From Lachnospiraceae bacterium (GTDB taxonomy: Bacteria > Bacillota > Clostridia > Lachnospirales > Lachnospiraceae), in assembly GCA_015057615.1 (NCBI GenBank), contig SVEA01000102.1:1-64000 (forward strand): DNA of 64,000 bases. The letters run 5' to 3'. This document shows positions 40,224 to 51,060 of the stretch, piece by piece. Made by a program: the position numbers and the translations under genes. The notes below the pieces were generated by a model, which was not told the DNA's origin, ran no database searches, and was given only the letters and a program-made list of their open reading frames with translations. Positions within the stretch are counted from its first letter, which is position 1; the number at the start of each line of letters is the position of its first letter.

Positions 40224-40270
40224 AGGGAGTGCATTCAATATTTAGTTTATACGGAATCACTCCCTTTTTT
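40224..40270 (+). terminator. Intrinsic terminator between GH38 and GH36 genes
   Basis: AGGGAGTGCATTC...GGAATCACTCCCTTTTTT. Confidence 0.75.
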
Positions 40271-40314
40271 GAAGGAATGAAGGAGCCTTGGTGTGGCGGA
40301 TAGGAGGCAGCAAA

Positions 40315-42369
40315 TTGTTACAAGTGAAAGGAATGTCATTCATGCTTGCATTAGAAGATGGAAATTTTCCTTTAAATTATCAGGGTAAATCGGAACTGTC
40401 GGGTCAGGAAGTTTATTCCTTTACCTTGGAGGAAAAAGAGATCGATGCTTCGGTAATTCTTCGGAAGGAGAATGGTGTACAGATTGGTACGGTAGCGGTT
40501 CATCTTAAGAATCAGCCATTTCGAGAAAATTATAATCTCGTAGAGCAGGCACCGATACAACTAACGATCGCTTTTGACGATCTTCCAAAACAGATGTGTG
40601 CAGTATATCAGCATAGGGACTGGTGGAGCCGACCTGCATTTATATCTTCCTACGAGGAGATCCCGGAAAGGACGCAATCCCTATATCTTCAGGGAGAGAA
40701 AAGCTATGGATATATTCTTCCTATGGTTGGAGAAAAAACAAAGACCTATCTGGCTAAAGGCACAAGGTCTGAGCTTACCTTTACGATGACAGCTTATACC
40801 GGAGGACTTCATCAGGTAGAGGATCTATGCTTTTTATTAAGTGAAGGGGAAGATCTGTATGAGATTATCGAACGGGTATTTAAAAAGGCATGCCAGTTAA
40901 AAAGGATACCCACGAAGGCGGATCGAAGATTTCCCGAGATGTTTGAGTATTTTGGCTGGTGCAGCTGGGATGCATTCTATACCGATATTTCCGAGAAAAA
41001 GGTGCTCAAAAAGGTACAGGAATTGAAGGAAAAGAAGATTCCGGTACGTTGGATTTTGCTGGATGACGGCTGGCTAAGTGTTAAAAACCAGTGTTTAACC
41101 GATTTCCGGCCGGATCCGATTAAGTTCCCAAAGGAATTTAAGAATATGACCAAAACGATTAAGGAAGAAACCGATATCCGTTGGATTGGTGTATGGCATG
41201 CTCTTGGCGGCTATTGGGGTGGAATAGCCCCGGAATCAGCTTTCGCGCAAGAATTAAAGGAGAATCTTTACGAAACAAAGAACGGTAAGCTGATTCCCCA
41301 CTATGAGCCGGAAAAGGGCTTTGGCTTCTGGAGAAGATGGTATTCTTATCTAAGAGACCAAGGGATTGATTTTGTTAAGGTAGATGGTCAAAGTGCGTTA
41401 AAGAATTATTATAAAAACAATGAAGAGATTGCTAAGGTTGCTGCCGGTACACATACCGCACTAGAAGGGGCAGTATCCATGCTGATGAACGGAAATATCA
41501 TCAATTGTATGGGAATGGCGATGGAAAATATACTCAATCGGCCGAACTCCTGTATTTCAAGAAACAGTGATGATTTCGTTCCAAATGAGGAAAAAGGCTT
41601 CCGTGAGCATATGCTGCAGAATACCTACAATGCGTTATATCATGACCAAGTCTATGTATGCGATTGGGACATGTATTGGACAAAGCATCCGGATGCCACA
41701 AAGCATGCTCTTGTTCGGGCAATCAGCGGCGGGCCGGTCTATGTTAGTGATCGAATTGGAGAATCGGTCTATGAGGAAATTCTTCCTCTGGTATATCACG
41801 ACGGTAGAATTCTTCGGATGGATCGCTGTGCAAAACCAACGCTTGATTGCATCTTTCATTCGCCGCTGCAAGACCAGGTTCTAAAATTAACGAATACGGT
41901 GAATGGAACCGGGGCTATGGCAGCTTTTCCTATCAGTGAAACTAAGAAAGTCCTTAAAACAAAGCTGTCACCTTCCGAAATATATGATTTAAAGGGGGAG
42001 ACCTTTGGTGCCTATCATTATTTTGACCGTTCCTTTACCATAATAAAACGGGAGGATTCTATTCCTGTGACACTAACGGAGAAGGATTATGCACTAATCT
42101 TGTTTCTTCCTATGAAGAAAGGAGTTACGCCGATTGGTTTAATTAATAAATACATGAGTGCCCATGCCATAAAATCCATTGCCTCCGGCGACACGCAGAC
42201 GGTTATTACGTTGGTGGAGGGCGGTATCTTTGCTTTCTATAAACCGGAAACTCCCCACAGGGTCATAGCAAATGGCAATGACAGGACATATATGGTGCAA
42301 AAGAAAAATGGCTTTTACAGTATCGACCTCTCGGATTATATGGAAGAAGTCGTTGTAACCATTGAATAA
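40315..42369 (+). CDS. GH36-type Sip1/raffinose-synthase-like alpha-galactosidase
   Basis: ORF 40288..42369; TTG 40315 after AGGAGG. FGWCSWDAFYTDI, WILLDDGW, FVKVDGQS, ISRNSDDF. Confidence 0.87.
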   Translation: MLQVKGMSFMLALEDGNFPLNYQGKSELSGQEVYSFTLEEKEIDASVILRKENGVQIGTVAVHLKNQPFRENYNLVEQAPIQLTIAFDDLPKQMCAVYQHRDWWSRPAFISSYEEIPERTQSLYLQGEKSYGYILPMVGEKTKTYLAKGTRSELTFTMTAYTGGLHQVEDLCFLLSEGEDLYEIIERVFKKACQLKRIPTKADRRFPEMFEYFGWCSWDAFYTDISEKKVLKKVQELKEKKIPVRWILLDDGWLSVKNQCLTDFRPDPIKFPKEFKNMTKTIKEETDIRWIGVWHALGGYWGGIAPESAFAQELKENLYETKNGKLIPHYEPEKGFGFWRRWYSYLRDQGIDFVKVDGQSALKNYYKNNEEIAKVAAGTHTALEGAVSMLMNGNIINCMGMAMENILNRPNSCISRNSDDFVPNEEKGFREHMLQNTYNALYHDQVYVCDWDMYWTKHPDATKHALVRAISGGPVYVSDRIGESVYEEILPLVYHDGRILRMDRCAKPTLDCIFHSPLQDQVLKLTNTVNGTGAMAAFPISETKKVLKTKLSPSEIYDLKGETFGAYHYFDRSFTIIKREDSIPVTLTEKDYALILFLPMKKGVTPIGLINKYMSAHAIKSIASGDTQTVITLVEGGIFAFYKPETPHRVIANGNDRTYMVQKKNGFYSIDLSDYMEEVVVTIE

Positions 42370-42402
42370 AAGAAATAGCAGAAGAAAGGCGTGGTTTCTA
42401 TT

Positions 42403-43023
42403 ATGTACGAGCAGGAAAGAAAGCAGCTGCAAGAAATATGCAGATTATTATATGACCGTAATCTGGTATCTGCCAGCGATGGAAATATCAGTATGCGGGT
42501 GGGAGAGGGGCATATCCTGATTACACCCTCAAGAATGAATAAGGGTCTGCTGAATCCGGAAGATATGATTGTTTTGGATGGGAACGGGGTAGTTATTGAA
42601 GGAACGGGGAAGGCTTCCTCGGAATTTCCGATGCATCAGGCAATCTACCGAAAGGGGGGGGAGATCCGGGCAATTGTCCATACCCATCCGGTTTATGCTA
42701 CCGCTTTTGCTCTGGCGGGAAAAACGATACCGGATAATTACCTGATTGAATCCAAGGTAATCCTTGGTTCAACTGCACTGGCGGAGTATGCAACTCCTGG
42801 TACCACCGAGATGGTTGATGTAATTTCACCCTATATCGATACGGTAAACAGCATCCTGCTTAAAAATCATGGCGCAATTACCTATGGTGTGGATCTTATC
42901 GATGCATACAATAGAATGGATGTATTAGAGGAAGTTGCAAAGACAATTATTATGTCAAAAATGATCGGGGAGCCGATTCTCATCAGCGAGGAAAATTTAG
43001 AAAAGTTAACCAAAAAGAAATGA
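42403..43023 (+). CDS. Class II aldolase/adducin family (L-fuculose-phosphate aldolase-like)
   Basis: ORF 42391..43023; SDGNISMRVGEGHILITPSRMNKG, VHTHPVYATAFAL, LKNHGAITYG. Confidence 0.88.
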   Translation: MYEQERKQLQEICRLLYDRNLVSASDGNISMRVGEGHILITPSRMNKGLLNPEDMIVLDGNGVVIEGTGKASSEFPMHQAIYRKGGEIRAIVHTHPVYATAFALAGKTIPDNYLIESKVILGSTALAEYATPGTTEMVDVISPYIDTVNSILLKNHGAITYGVDLIDAYNRMDVLEEVAKTIIMSKMIGEPILISEENLEKLTKKK

Positions 43024-43056
43024 TAGAAAGAATTAGATGAAGGAGAGGAAGTATCG

Positions 43057-44958
43057 ATGAAAAAGGTTTTGTCATTTACCAATTTAGACCCAGAGCTTAT
43101 CGTTCCATTCGAGGAATTACAATCCGAACTTGGCTTTACGATGGCGAAAGAACAGGAAGCAGGAATTGAAGTAGCCGTTAGCAATACATCGAAAGGACTT
43201 ATGGTTACCTTTAAAGATGGAAAAGCCGAGCTTAAATATCAGAATAAGGCTGCGCTATTCCGTGGACTGGGATTATTAATAGAGGCCATTAAGGAAGACC
43301 GCGAGGTGGAGTTGAAGGAACAGCCGTCATTTAAGCATCTGACCTACATGCAGGATAATTCCAGAAACGCTGTAAGTAATATTGATTCGGTAAAAAAACT
43401 CATTCGGCAGCTTGCCCTGATGGGATACGATTCCCTGATGCTTTATACCGAGGATACCTATGAAATCGAAGGTTATCCTTTCTTTGGCTATCAAAGAGGA
43501 AGGTTTCTTAAGCAGGAGCTAAGGCTTCTTGATACCTATGGGAAGCAATTTGGGATAGAACTGGTTCCCTGCATTCAAACCCTGGCTCATCTAAATGCGA
43601 TATTTAAATGGAACTGCTTTGACGATATTCGGGATCTGGGGGATATCCTCCTATGTGGTAATGAAAAAACCTACAAGCTTATCGAAGCAATGGTTAAGAC
43701 CTGCGCTGAAGTTTTTACTTCCCGAAGAATTAACATAGGTATGGATGAAGCGGAAATGCTTGGATTAGGAAAATACTTAAAGCTTCATGGGTATACAAAA
43801 CCGGCAGCCATTATGGCAGAGCATCTGCATAAGGTACTGGAAATCTGTGAAAAGTACGGTTTGCAGGCAATGATGTGGAGTGATATGTTTTTTAAGATGC
43901 TGCCGGATAATGCGGATTACTACAACGTATCTGCGGATATAACAAACGAGATTAAGGAAAAGATACCGGAGAATGTGGAGCTCATCTATTGGGATTACTA
44001 CTCCAGGGATAAATCAAAATATGACAAAATGATATCCCGTCATAAGCAACTATCCGATCGGATCGGTTTTGCAGGAGGAGCTTGGAAGTGGCAGGGATTC
44101 GCACCGCTTCTGCATCATAGCATGCTGGTATCCAGATTAGCACTGCAAAGCTGTATTGAATATGGAATAAAGGATGTTATTGTTACCGGGTGGGGTGACA
44201 ATGGTTCCGAAACAGCAAACTTTGCAGTTGGGCCGGTTTTACAGCTATATGCCGAGGTGTGCTATAACGGTAATGATAGAGAGGAAGCGATTGCAAAACG
44301 GCTCTATACCTGCACCCATATGGATTTAGCAGACTATATGGAATTAGATTCCGTGAATCTTACACCGGATAATCCTTCCCCGGGAAGAGTATCCGTAGGG
44401 CCAGCAAAATATTTGTTTTACCAGGATGTTTTACAGGGACTTTATGATACCCATGTGGATCCAGACACCTATCCGGCGCATTACCATACATGTTATGAGA
44501 CATTATCCGGTATTGCAGAGAAAGAGAATGAATATAACTATATTTTCAATACCCTGGCGAAGCTTGCCCATGTACTGGAACTAAAATGTGATATGGGAAT
44601 CCGACTAAAGGCTGCCTATGACAGGAAGGATACCAAGGCGCTTGCTCAGATTACCAATGTAGATTGTCCGGAGTTGCTTCGTCGGATTGAGGAATTTCAT
44701 GAGGCGTTTCGTTACCAATGGTACAAGGAGAATAAGCCGTTTGGATTTGATGTACAGGATATAAGGATTGGGGGGTTAAAGGAACGGATAAAGGCAGTGA
44801 CCTGGAGAATTCAAAGCTACCTTGATGGGAAAACAGATCGGATAGAAGAACTGGAGGAGGAAAGGCTCGTGCTGGATCGAAGGGATAACCCGGGATACTC
44901 TACCTTACCTTTATGGCATAACGATTGGCAGAGAGCCGTTACCGCTTCGGTTTTATAA
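43057..44958 (+). CDS. GH20 beta-N-acetylhexosaminidase
   Basis: LMGYDSLMLYTEDTYEIEGYPFFGYQRGRF, ELVPCIQTLAHL, INIGMDEAEMLG. Confidence 0.9.
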   Translation: MKKVLSFTNLDPELIVPFEELQSELGFTMAKEQEAGIEVAVSNTSKGLMVTFKDGKAELKYQNKAALFRGLGLLIEAIKEDREVELKEQPSFKHLTYMQDNSRNAVSNIDSVKKLIRQLALMGYDSLMLYTEDTYEIEGYPFFGYQRGRFLKQELRLLDTYGKQFGIELVPCIQTLAHLNAIFKWNCFDDIRDLGDILLCGNEKTYKLIEAMVKTCAEVFTSRRINIGMDEAEMLGLGKYLKLHGYTKPAAIMAEHLHKVLEICEKYGLQAMMWSDMFFKMLPDNADYYNVSADITNEIKEKIPENVELIYWDYYSRDKSKYDKMISRHKQLSDRIGFAGGAWKWQGFAPLLHHSMLVSRLALQSCIEYGIKDVIVTGWGDNGSETANFAVGPVLQLYAEVCYNGNDREEAIAKRLYTCTHMDLADYMELDSVNLTPDNPSPGRVSVGPAKYLFYQDVLQGLYDTHVDPDTYPAHYHTCYETLSGIAEKENEYNYIFNTLAKLAHVLELKCDMGIRLKAAYDRKDTKALAQITNVDCPELLRRIEEFHEAFRYQWYKENKPFGFDVQDIRIGGLKERIKAVTWRIQSYLDGKTDRIEELEEERLVLDRRDNPGYSTLPLWHNDWQRAVTASVL

Positions 44959-45002
44959 CAGAGAAACCCCATGGATAATACTTAAATTTCGGGAGGAACA
45001 AC

Positions 45003-46436
45003 ATGGATAATAAAATAATGCTGATTACCTATGCGGATAGCTTTGGTAAGAATTTAAAAGAATTAAGGTTAATGCTCGATACTTATTTTAAAAAGGAAAT
45101 TGGTGCGATTCATATCTTACCCTTTTTCCCGTCCTCAGGAGATCGTGGCTTTGCACCACTAACCTATGAAACCGTGGATCCGGAATTTGGAACATGGGAG
45201 GATATTGATGCATTGGCAAAGGATTATGAACTGATGTTTGATTTTATGGTGAATCATCTATCCAGGCGTTCGGAATATTTTTTAGACTTTATAGAGAACC
45301 ACGATAATTCCCAATACAAGGATATGTTCCTAAGGTTTAAAAATTTTTGGCCGCAGGGGGAACCTACGGAGGAAGAAGTCACCATGCTGAATAAGAGAAA
45401 GCCTCATGCGCCCTGTGTTGATATTGAATTGGCGGATGGCACAACCGAGAAGATCTGGTGTACCTTCAGTGAGGAGCAAATGGATCTTGATTTAAACGCT
45501 GAGGTTACCTGGGATTTTGTTGAACGCTCCTTGGAATGCTTAATGAACCACGGCGCTTCTATAATTCGTCTGGATGCTTTTGCCTTTGCAACAAAGAAGC
45601 TGGGGACTTCCTGCTTCTTTGTTGAACCAGAGATGTGGGATCTAATGAAGCGCGTACAGGATATCTTAGACTGTAGAAATGTACCGATGCTGCCGGAGAT
45701 TCATGACCATTATCATATCCAGGAAAAAATTGCGAACCACGGCTATTATGTCTATGATTTTGCCTTACCGGTACTGGTACTTCATACGATTTATACCGGA
45801 AGTGGTGAAAGGTTAAAGCACTGGTTAAAAATCTGTCCCAGAAAGCAATATACCACCCTGGATACCCATGACGGAATCGGAACGGTTGATGTTAAGGATC
45901 TTCTGACAGATGAAGAAATTGATGCGGTATGTAGTAAGACCTTGGAGCAGGGGGCAAACTTTAAGATGGATTACAGCGCCAAGGCAAAAGATAAGCCGGT
46001 AGTTTATCAAATTAATTGTACCTATTATTCAGCAGTAGGCAGTGACGAGGCATATTTACTTTCCAGGGCAATTCAATTCTTCGCTCCCGGAATTCCGCAG
46101 GTTTACTATGTGGGATTATTGGCTGGGGAGAATGATTATGAGTTAATGAAGCGAACCGACTTCCCAAGAAATATTAGTAGACACAATTATACGATAGAAG
46201 AGATTGCGGAAGAGGTTAAGAAACCAGTTGTAAAAAAATTAAATAAATTAATGCGTTTTCGCAATGCATATCCCGCCTTTGATGATGCCTGTATCGTAGA
46301 GGATACCGAAGACCATATCCTTAAGATTCATAGAGTAAACGGCCAGTATGAAGCAATATTAGAGGCGAACCTAAAAGATTATCAATATACGATCACTTAC
46401 CGAGATACGAAAACCGACAAGTGGTGCAAATTGTAA
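45003..46436 (+). CDS. GH13_18 sucrose-phosphorylase-like enzyme
   Basis: LITYADSFGKNLKELRLML, HILPFFPSSGDRGFAPLTY, DFMVNHLS, IIRLDAFAFATKK, MLPEIHDHY, TLDTHDGIG. Confidence 0.88.
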   Translation: MDNKIMLITYADSFGKNLKELRLMLDTYFKKEIGAIHILPFFPSSGDRGFAPLTYETVDPEFGTWEDIDALAKDYELMFDFMVNHLSRRSEYFLDFIENHDNSQYKDMFLRFKNFWPQGEPTEEEVTMLNKRKPHAPCVDIELADGTTEKIWCTFSEEQMDLDLNAEVTWDFVERSLECLMNHGASIIRLDAFAFATKKLGTSCFFVEPEMWDLMKRVQDILDCRNVPMLPEIHDHYHIQEKIANHGYYVYDFALPVLVLHTIYTGSGERLKHWLKICPRKQYTTLDTHDGIGTVDVKDLLTDEEIDAVCSKTLEQGANFKMDYSAKAKDKPVVYQINCTYYSAVGSDEAYLLSRAIQFFAPGIPQVYYVGLLAGENDYELMKRTDFPRNISRHNYTIEEIAEEVKKPVVKKLNKLMRFRNAYPAFDDACIVEDTEDHILKIHRVNGQYEAILEANLKDYQYTITYRDTKTDKWCKL

Positions 46437-46526
46437 AATATTGTTATGCGTATAATAAGTCATTATAAGACTTTGACAGGAATATAGATGCCATCCTATG
46501 TATGCACATGGTTTTTCTATTACTAC

Positions 46527-46557
46527 TTGTCAATACATAAATTGTGCAAATTGACAA
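46527..46557. promoter_or_regulatory. Inverted repeat TTGTCAAT-N15-ATTGACAA upstream of GH2
   Basis: Two 8-bp perfect arms (46527-46534 and 46550-46557) in the 195-bp gap before 46632. Confidence 0.5.
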
Positions 46558-46631
46558 AGTCAATTTTATGAATCGGCTTTTGACACTCAAATCATAAAAT
46601 ACATATCAGATATTGAGAGGTATGATAGACA

Positions 46632-48395
46632 ATGGAATGTTATATCAAGGATTATCCAAGACCACAGTTTGTTCGAAATCATTGGGTAAATTTAAATGGT
46701 GTATGGGAATTTGCTTTTGATGATACCAATGTAGGAGAAAAGGATCGATGGTACCAGAAGTTTAAAAAAACGCATGAAATTATGGTACCCTTCCCCTATG
46801 AAACAAAGGCTAGTAAAATTGAACAGCAAGAAGTCCATGATCATGTTTGGTATCATAGGCAAGTTGAGATTGAGAAAGCGTTTCAAAAGGTAATCCTTCA
46901 CTTTGAAGGCAGCGATTATGAAACGAAGCTTTGGGTCAATGGAAGCTATATCGGCAATCATGTGGGTGGTTACAGCCGTTTCTCCATGGATATTACCAAT
47001 GCCCTGGTGCCGGGTACCAATGATATTGTGGTAAAAGTATCCGATTCTTTAGAACGAACTATACCAAGAGGGAAGCAGCGCTGGAAAGAAGAAAGCTTTG
47101 AGTGCTGGTATGTACAAACGACAGGTATCTGGAAAACCGTATGGCTGGAGTATCTTCCGGAAGCATCCATTCAATCCGTTAAGATGACGCCAAATAGAGA
47201 GAAAAAGATATTAGATCTGGAATGGAATATGGATTCGCCTGTATATGGTGAGGAACTACTCTTGAAAACAGAGGTAAGCTACCAGGGGCAATTTGTTAAT
47301 AGTATTATCATACCGGTACTTAATAAACAGGTACACTCCCAAATTGATATCTTTTCAACAAAGGTTGGAAATTGGGGTTTAAGAGCTTGGACCCCATGGG
47401 ATCCGGCACTTTATGATATTAAGTTTACCTTGTGGCAGGAGGGGCGATGCATCGATACCATCGGTTCTTATTTTGGCATGAGAGACATCCGTATCGAGGG
47501 AGAGCATGTCCTACTTAACGGTGATCCAATCTATCAGAGGCTAATTCTGGATCAGGGATATTGGAAGGATTCGCATCTGACTCCACCGAGTGAAGAGGCT
47601 CTGGCTGAAGATATTGATAAAATTCTTCAGATGGGTTACAACGGGGTACGTAAACATCAAAAGGTTGAGGACGAGAGATTCTTATATTGGTGTGACGTAA
47701 AAGGATTGCTGGTATGGAGTGAAGCTCCTGCCACTTATTATTATAATGATGAGATGGTACAGGAGTTTATGAAGCAATGGATGGATATCGTAAGGCAAAA
47801 TTATAATCATCCAAGTATTATCACTTGGGTGCCGATCAATGAATCCTGGGGTGTCCCTGCCATTAAGAATAATAAACTTCAGCAAAAGTTTACAGAGGCA
47901 ATCTATTCGATTACAAAAGCACTGGATCCTTATCGTCCGGTAATTGTGAATGATGGGTGGGAACATACCGTATCTGATATTATCACCCTTCATGATTATC
48001 AAGCATCCGGGGAAAAATTTTTAAAGAAATACCTAGATCGAAAGGAGCAGCTGCTTGGGAATGAAGAAAGCTTCAACGGCGGACGCTATGCCTTTGCCAA
48101 GGGATATGCATATAAGGGGCAGCCGGTAATCATCAGTGAATATGGTGGTATTGCATTTCAAAATGACGATGCCGGATGGGGCTACGGGGATAAAGTCAGA
48201 ACGGAAGAGGAATATATTGAGAGATTTGCTTCCATTACAACGGCAATCAAAAAGGTTCCTTATATTACCGGTTATTGCTATACACAGGTAACGGATGTGC
48301 AGCAGGAGATTAACGGTTTAATGAGCAGTGATCGAGAATTCAAAGTGGACTGTCAAAAAATTAAAGAAATAAATCAGAAAAAGTTCGGATACTAA
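46632..48395 (+). CDS. GH2-family glycosidase (beta-galactosidase/beta-glucuronidase-like)
   Basis: Sugar-binding and Ig-like GH2 layout; acid/base TWVPINESWG, nucleophile VIISEYGG. Confidence 0.9.
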   Translation: MECYIKDYPRPQFVRNHWVNLNGVWEFAFDDTNVGEKDRWYQKFKKTHEIMVPFPYETKASKIEQQEVHDHVWYHRQVEIEKAFQKVILHFEGSDYETKLWVNGSYIGNHVGGYSRFSMDITNALVPGTNDIVVKVSDSLERTIPRGKQRWKEESFECWYVQTTGIWKTVWLEYLPEASIQSVKMTPNREKKILDLEWNMDSPVYGEELLLKTEVSYQGQFVNSIIIPVLNKQVHSQIDIFSTKVGNWGLRAWTPWDPALYDIKFTLWQEGRCIDTIGSYFGMRDIRIEGEHVLLNGDPIYQRLILDQGYWKDSHLTPPSEEALAEDIDKILQMGYNGVRKHQKVEDERFLYWCDVKGLLVWSEAPATYYYNDEMVQEFMKQWMDIVRQNYNHPSIITWVPINESWGVPAIKNNKLQQKFTEAIYSITKALDPYRPVIVNDGWEHTVSDIITLHDYQASGEKFLKKYLDRKEQLLGNEESFNGGRYAFAKGYAYKGQPVIISEYGGIAFQNDDAGWGYGDKVRTEEEYIERFASITTAIKKVPYITGYCYTQVTDVQQEINGLMSSDREFKVDCQKIKEINQKKFGY

Positions 48396-48439
48396 ACTTA
48401 AATTTACTGAAAGTCGATGCAAAGAAGGATGGAGGTATC

Positions 48440-51001
48440 ATGGAAATCTTATTATCAAATTTAGATTGGCAGTTAAAAGGCTATTGGCCGTTTGTTCCAA
48501 TTAAGGAGAAAAGCATGGAAACCGGTCAGCAGCTTCACGGGGTAACATCCTGGATACCGGCTACGGTTCCCGGCGGAGTCCATTATGATTTGTATCGAGC
48601 TGGATTAATTGAAAATCCCTATATTGGTATGGATAGCTTAAAATGTGAATGGGTAGAAAATCGCTGGTGGATGTACCGTACAACATTTACTATTCCGTCC
48701 TTGGAGCCGGGACGGAAAGTAGAATTGATCTTTGAAGGCTTGGACTATGAAGCCATGATCTATGTGAATGATTGCCTTTTAGCAGAACATAAGGGAATGT
48801 ATGAGGCATGCAAAGTGGATATCACAGAAGTTGGTAAGAAAGAGAATAAATTGGTTGTCTTATTTAAGGGTGTACCGCAGGAAATGGGCCAAATCGGATT
48901 TACGTCTAGAACTTCAACGCAGAAAAGTCGATTTAACTACAAATGGGATTTTTCTACAAGGCTTGTAAATATCGGTTTTTGGAAAGATGTAAAGTTAAAA
49001 ATTAAAGAAGACATCGAAATCGCAGATATCTACATTCATTCCGATATAGCAGATAATCAGGGTATTATTTGCATCAATGGTGCCATAGAAAGGCGATGCG
49101 AAGAGTTTTCCACCCTTAAGGTAAAGGTTTTCGAACCAGAAGAGGGAGCTTGTATCTATGATAATACAGTACAAATTGGAGAGAAACAGCAATTTAGCGA
49201 AGACATCCGAATAAATCAACCGGAGCTTTGGTACCCAAATGGCAGTGGAATGCAGCCTTTGTATACGATAAAACTTATGGCAGAAGTAAATGGCAAAGAA
49301 ACCCCTCTTTGTTCCAAAAAAATTGGAATTCGTAGTCTATCCTATGCGTTAAATGAACGAGGACAGAAAGATGCATTGCCTTATACCTTTGTAATTAATG
49401 GAAGGAAAACCTATATTAAAGGCGTAAATATTACACCGATTGATCATATCTACGGCAATGTTACTAGAGAGCAGTATACATATTTAATTGATTGTGCAGT
49501 GAATGCGAATGTGAATATGATTCGGGTCTGGGGTGGAGGACTAATTGAAAAAGAATGGTTGTATGAGCTTTGTGATGAAAAAGGAATTTTAATCTGGCAG
49601 GAATTTATTCAGTCCAGCTCTGGCATTGATAATAATCCTTCGACGGATCCCCAGTTCCTACAGCTATTGAAAGTAAATTCCATTGCAGCAATCAAAGAGA
49701 AACGAAACCATGTATCGCTGACGGTATGGAGCGGAGGTAATGAATTAATGGAGGCTCCCGATACACCTTGCGGATATGATAATCCGAATATTGCTATGCT
49801 AAAGGAGCTTGTAGAACGATATGATCCAGTAAGAATGTTTCTTCCAACCTCTGCTTCCGGTCCAAGACAGTTTCTCTCCTTTGATAAAGGGGTAAGCCAT
49901 GATGTCCATGGAAGCTGGAGATATGAAGGGAATCCAAAACATTACCGGATGTATAAGGCTTCTGATAACCTATTTCACAGCGAGTTTGGCATGGATGGTA
50001 CTTCAAATATAAAAAGCCTTCGAAAAATTCTCCCAGAATCTGCACTTTACCCGACACCAATGTCAGGAAATCCATATTGGCAACATCACGGAGAATGGTG
50101 GGGCACCTATGGACGGGACACGCAGATGTTTGGTCCTATTTCGGATTTAAGTTTATTTACGCAATGTAGCCAGTATATGCAAGCGGAGGGGCTTCGTTTT
50201 ATTATTGAGTCGGATCGCCGAAGAAAGTATCAAAATAGCGGATGTATCGTTTGGCAGCTAAATGAGCCTTGGCCGAATGCTTCCTGTACCAATCTTGTCG
50301 ACTATTTTGGCGATGCTAAGCCAGCCTACTATGAGGTGAAAAGAACCTATGCTGAGATACATGTTTCCATGGAGTACCAAAAGTTAGATTACTCCTTAGG
50401 GGAATTGTTTTCCGAGAATATCTTCCTCCATAATTCTACGGAAGCATTTGAAGGAAGTATCCTGGCTAGAGTGCGGAACTTGGATGGCTCTACGGTATTG
50501 GTAAAGTCTTATGAGGGCTGCTTTAATGAGAATTCTTGCACCAATGCTGGAAAACTCGAATTTAGTATTGAAAATGTAAGCAATGTCTTCTTTGTTGAAT
50601 TGAAAGCAGTTAAAGAAGATACGTTGGTAAGTGAAACGGTATACCTATTTGCCTTGCAAAAGGAACATCTATTTGAAGACTTAAAGCATAGTAGAGCAAA
50701 TGTCGAGCTGCGGGAACTGCATTCTAGTATCAATGATCGAGGGGATATTGAAAAAACCTTCTGTATTAGAAATACGGGGAAAGAAACGGCAGTTCAAGCC
50801 GGTATTGAAATGATGGAGGATGGTACCTGGATGCTGGCTGACGATAACTATGTATTTCTGTTCCCGGAGGAGGAAAAGAGGATTAAGGTTCAAGTAAGAA
50901 GAAAAAGAGCAGGCACATTTTTAAGTACTGAAAATTTACCTGAGGGATATCCATTCGATATAAACTTTCAGGCGGTTTGGCTGGGATCCGTAAAACCTTA
51001 A
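48440..51001 (+). CDS. GH2 beta-mannosidase
   Basis: MIRVWGGGLIEKEWLYELCDEKGILIWQEFIQSSSGIDN, SGGNELMEAP, HSEFGMDG; paralogous to 4527..7061. Confidence 0.91.
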   Translation: MEILLSNLDWQLKGYWPFVPIKEKSMETGQQLHGVTSWIPATVPGGVHYDLYRAGLIENPYIGMDSLKCEWVENRWWMYRTTFTIPSLEPGRKVELIFEGLDYEAMIYVNDCLLAEHKGMYEACKVDITEVGKKENKLVVLFKGVPQEMGQIGFTSRTSTQKSRFNYKWDFSTRLVNIGFWKDVKLKIKEDIEIADIYIHSDIADNQGIICINGAIERRCEEFSTLKVKVFEPEEGACIYDNTVQIGEKQQFSEDIRINQPELWYPNGSGMQPLYTIKLMAEVNGKETPLCSKKIGIRSLSYALNERGQKDALPYTFVINGRKTYIKGVNITPIDHIYGNVTREQYTYLIDCAVNANVNMIRVWGGGLIEKEWLYELCDEKGILIWQEFIQSSSGIDNNPSTDPQFLQLLKVNSIAAIKEKRNHVSLTVWSGGNELMEAPDTPCGYDNPNIAMLKELVERYDPVRMFLPTSASGPRQFLSFDKGVSHDVHGSWRYEGNPKHYRMYKASDNLFHSEFGMDGTSNIKSLRKILPESALYPTPMSGNPYWQHHGEWWGTYGRDTQMFGPISDLSLFTQCSQYMQAEGLRFIIESDRRRKYQNSGCIVWQLNEPWPNASCTNLVDYFGDAKPAYYEVKRTYAEIHVSMEYQKLDYSLGELFSENIFLHNSTEAFEGSILARVRNLDGSTVLVKSYEGCFNENSCTNAGKLEFSIENVSNVFFVELKAVKEDTLVSETVYLFALQKEHLFEDLKHSRANVELRELHSSINDRGDIEKTFCIRNTGKETAVQAGIEMMEDGTWMLADDNYVFLFPEEEKRIKVQVRRKRAGTFLSTENLPEGYPFDINFQAVWLGSVKP

Positions 51002-51060
51002 ATGCAGTAGGATAAGTAGAAAAATTCAGTTAAATTACCATAAGTATGGGAGGCACAGGA

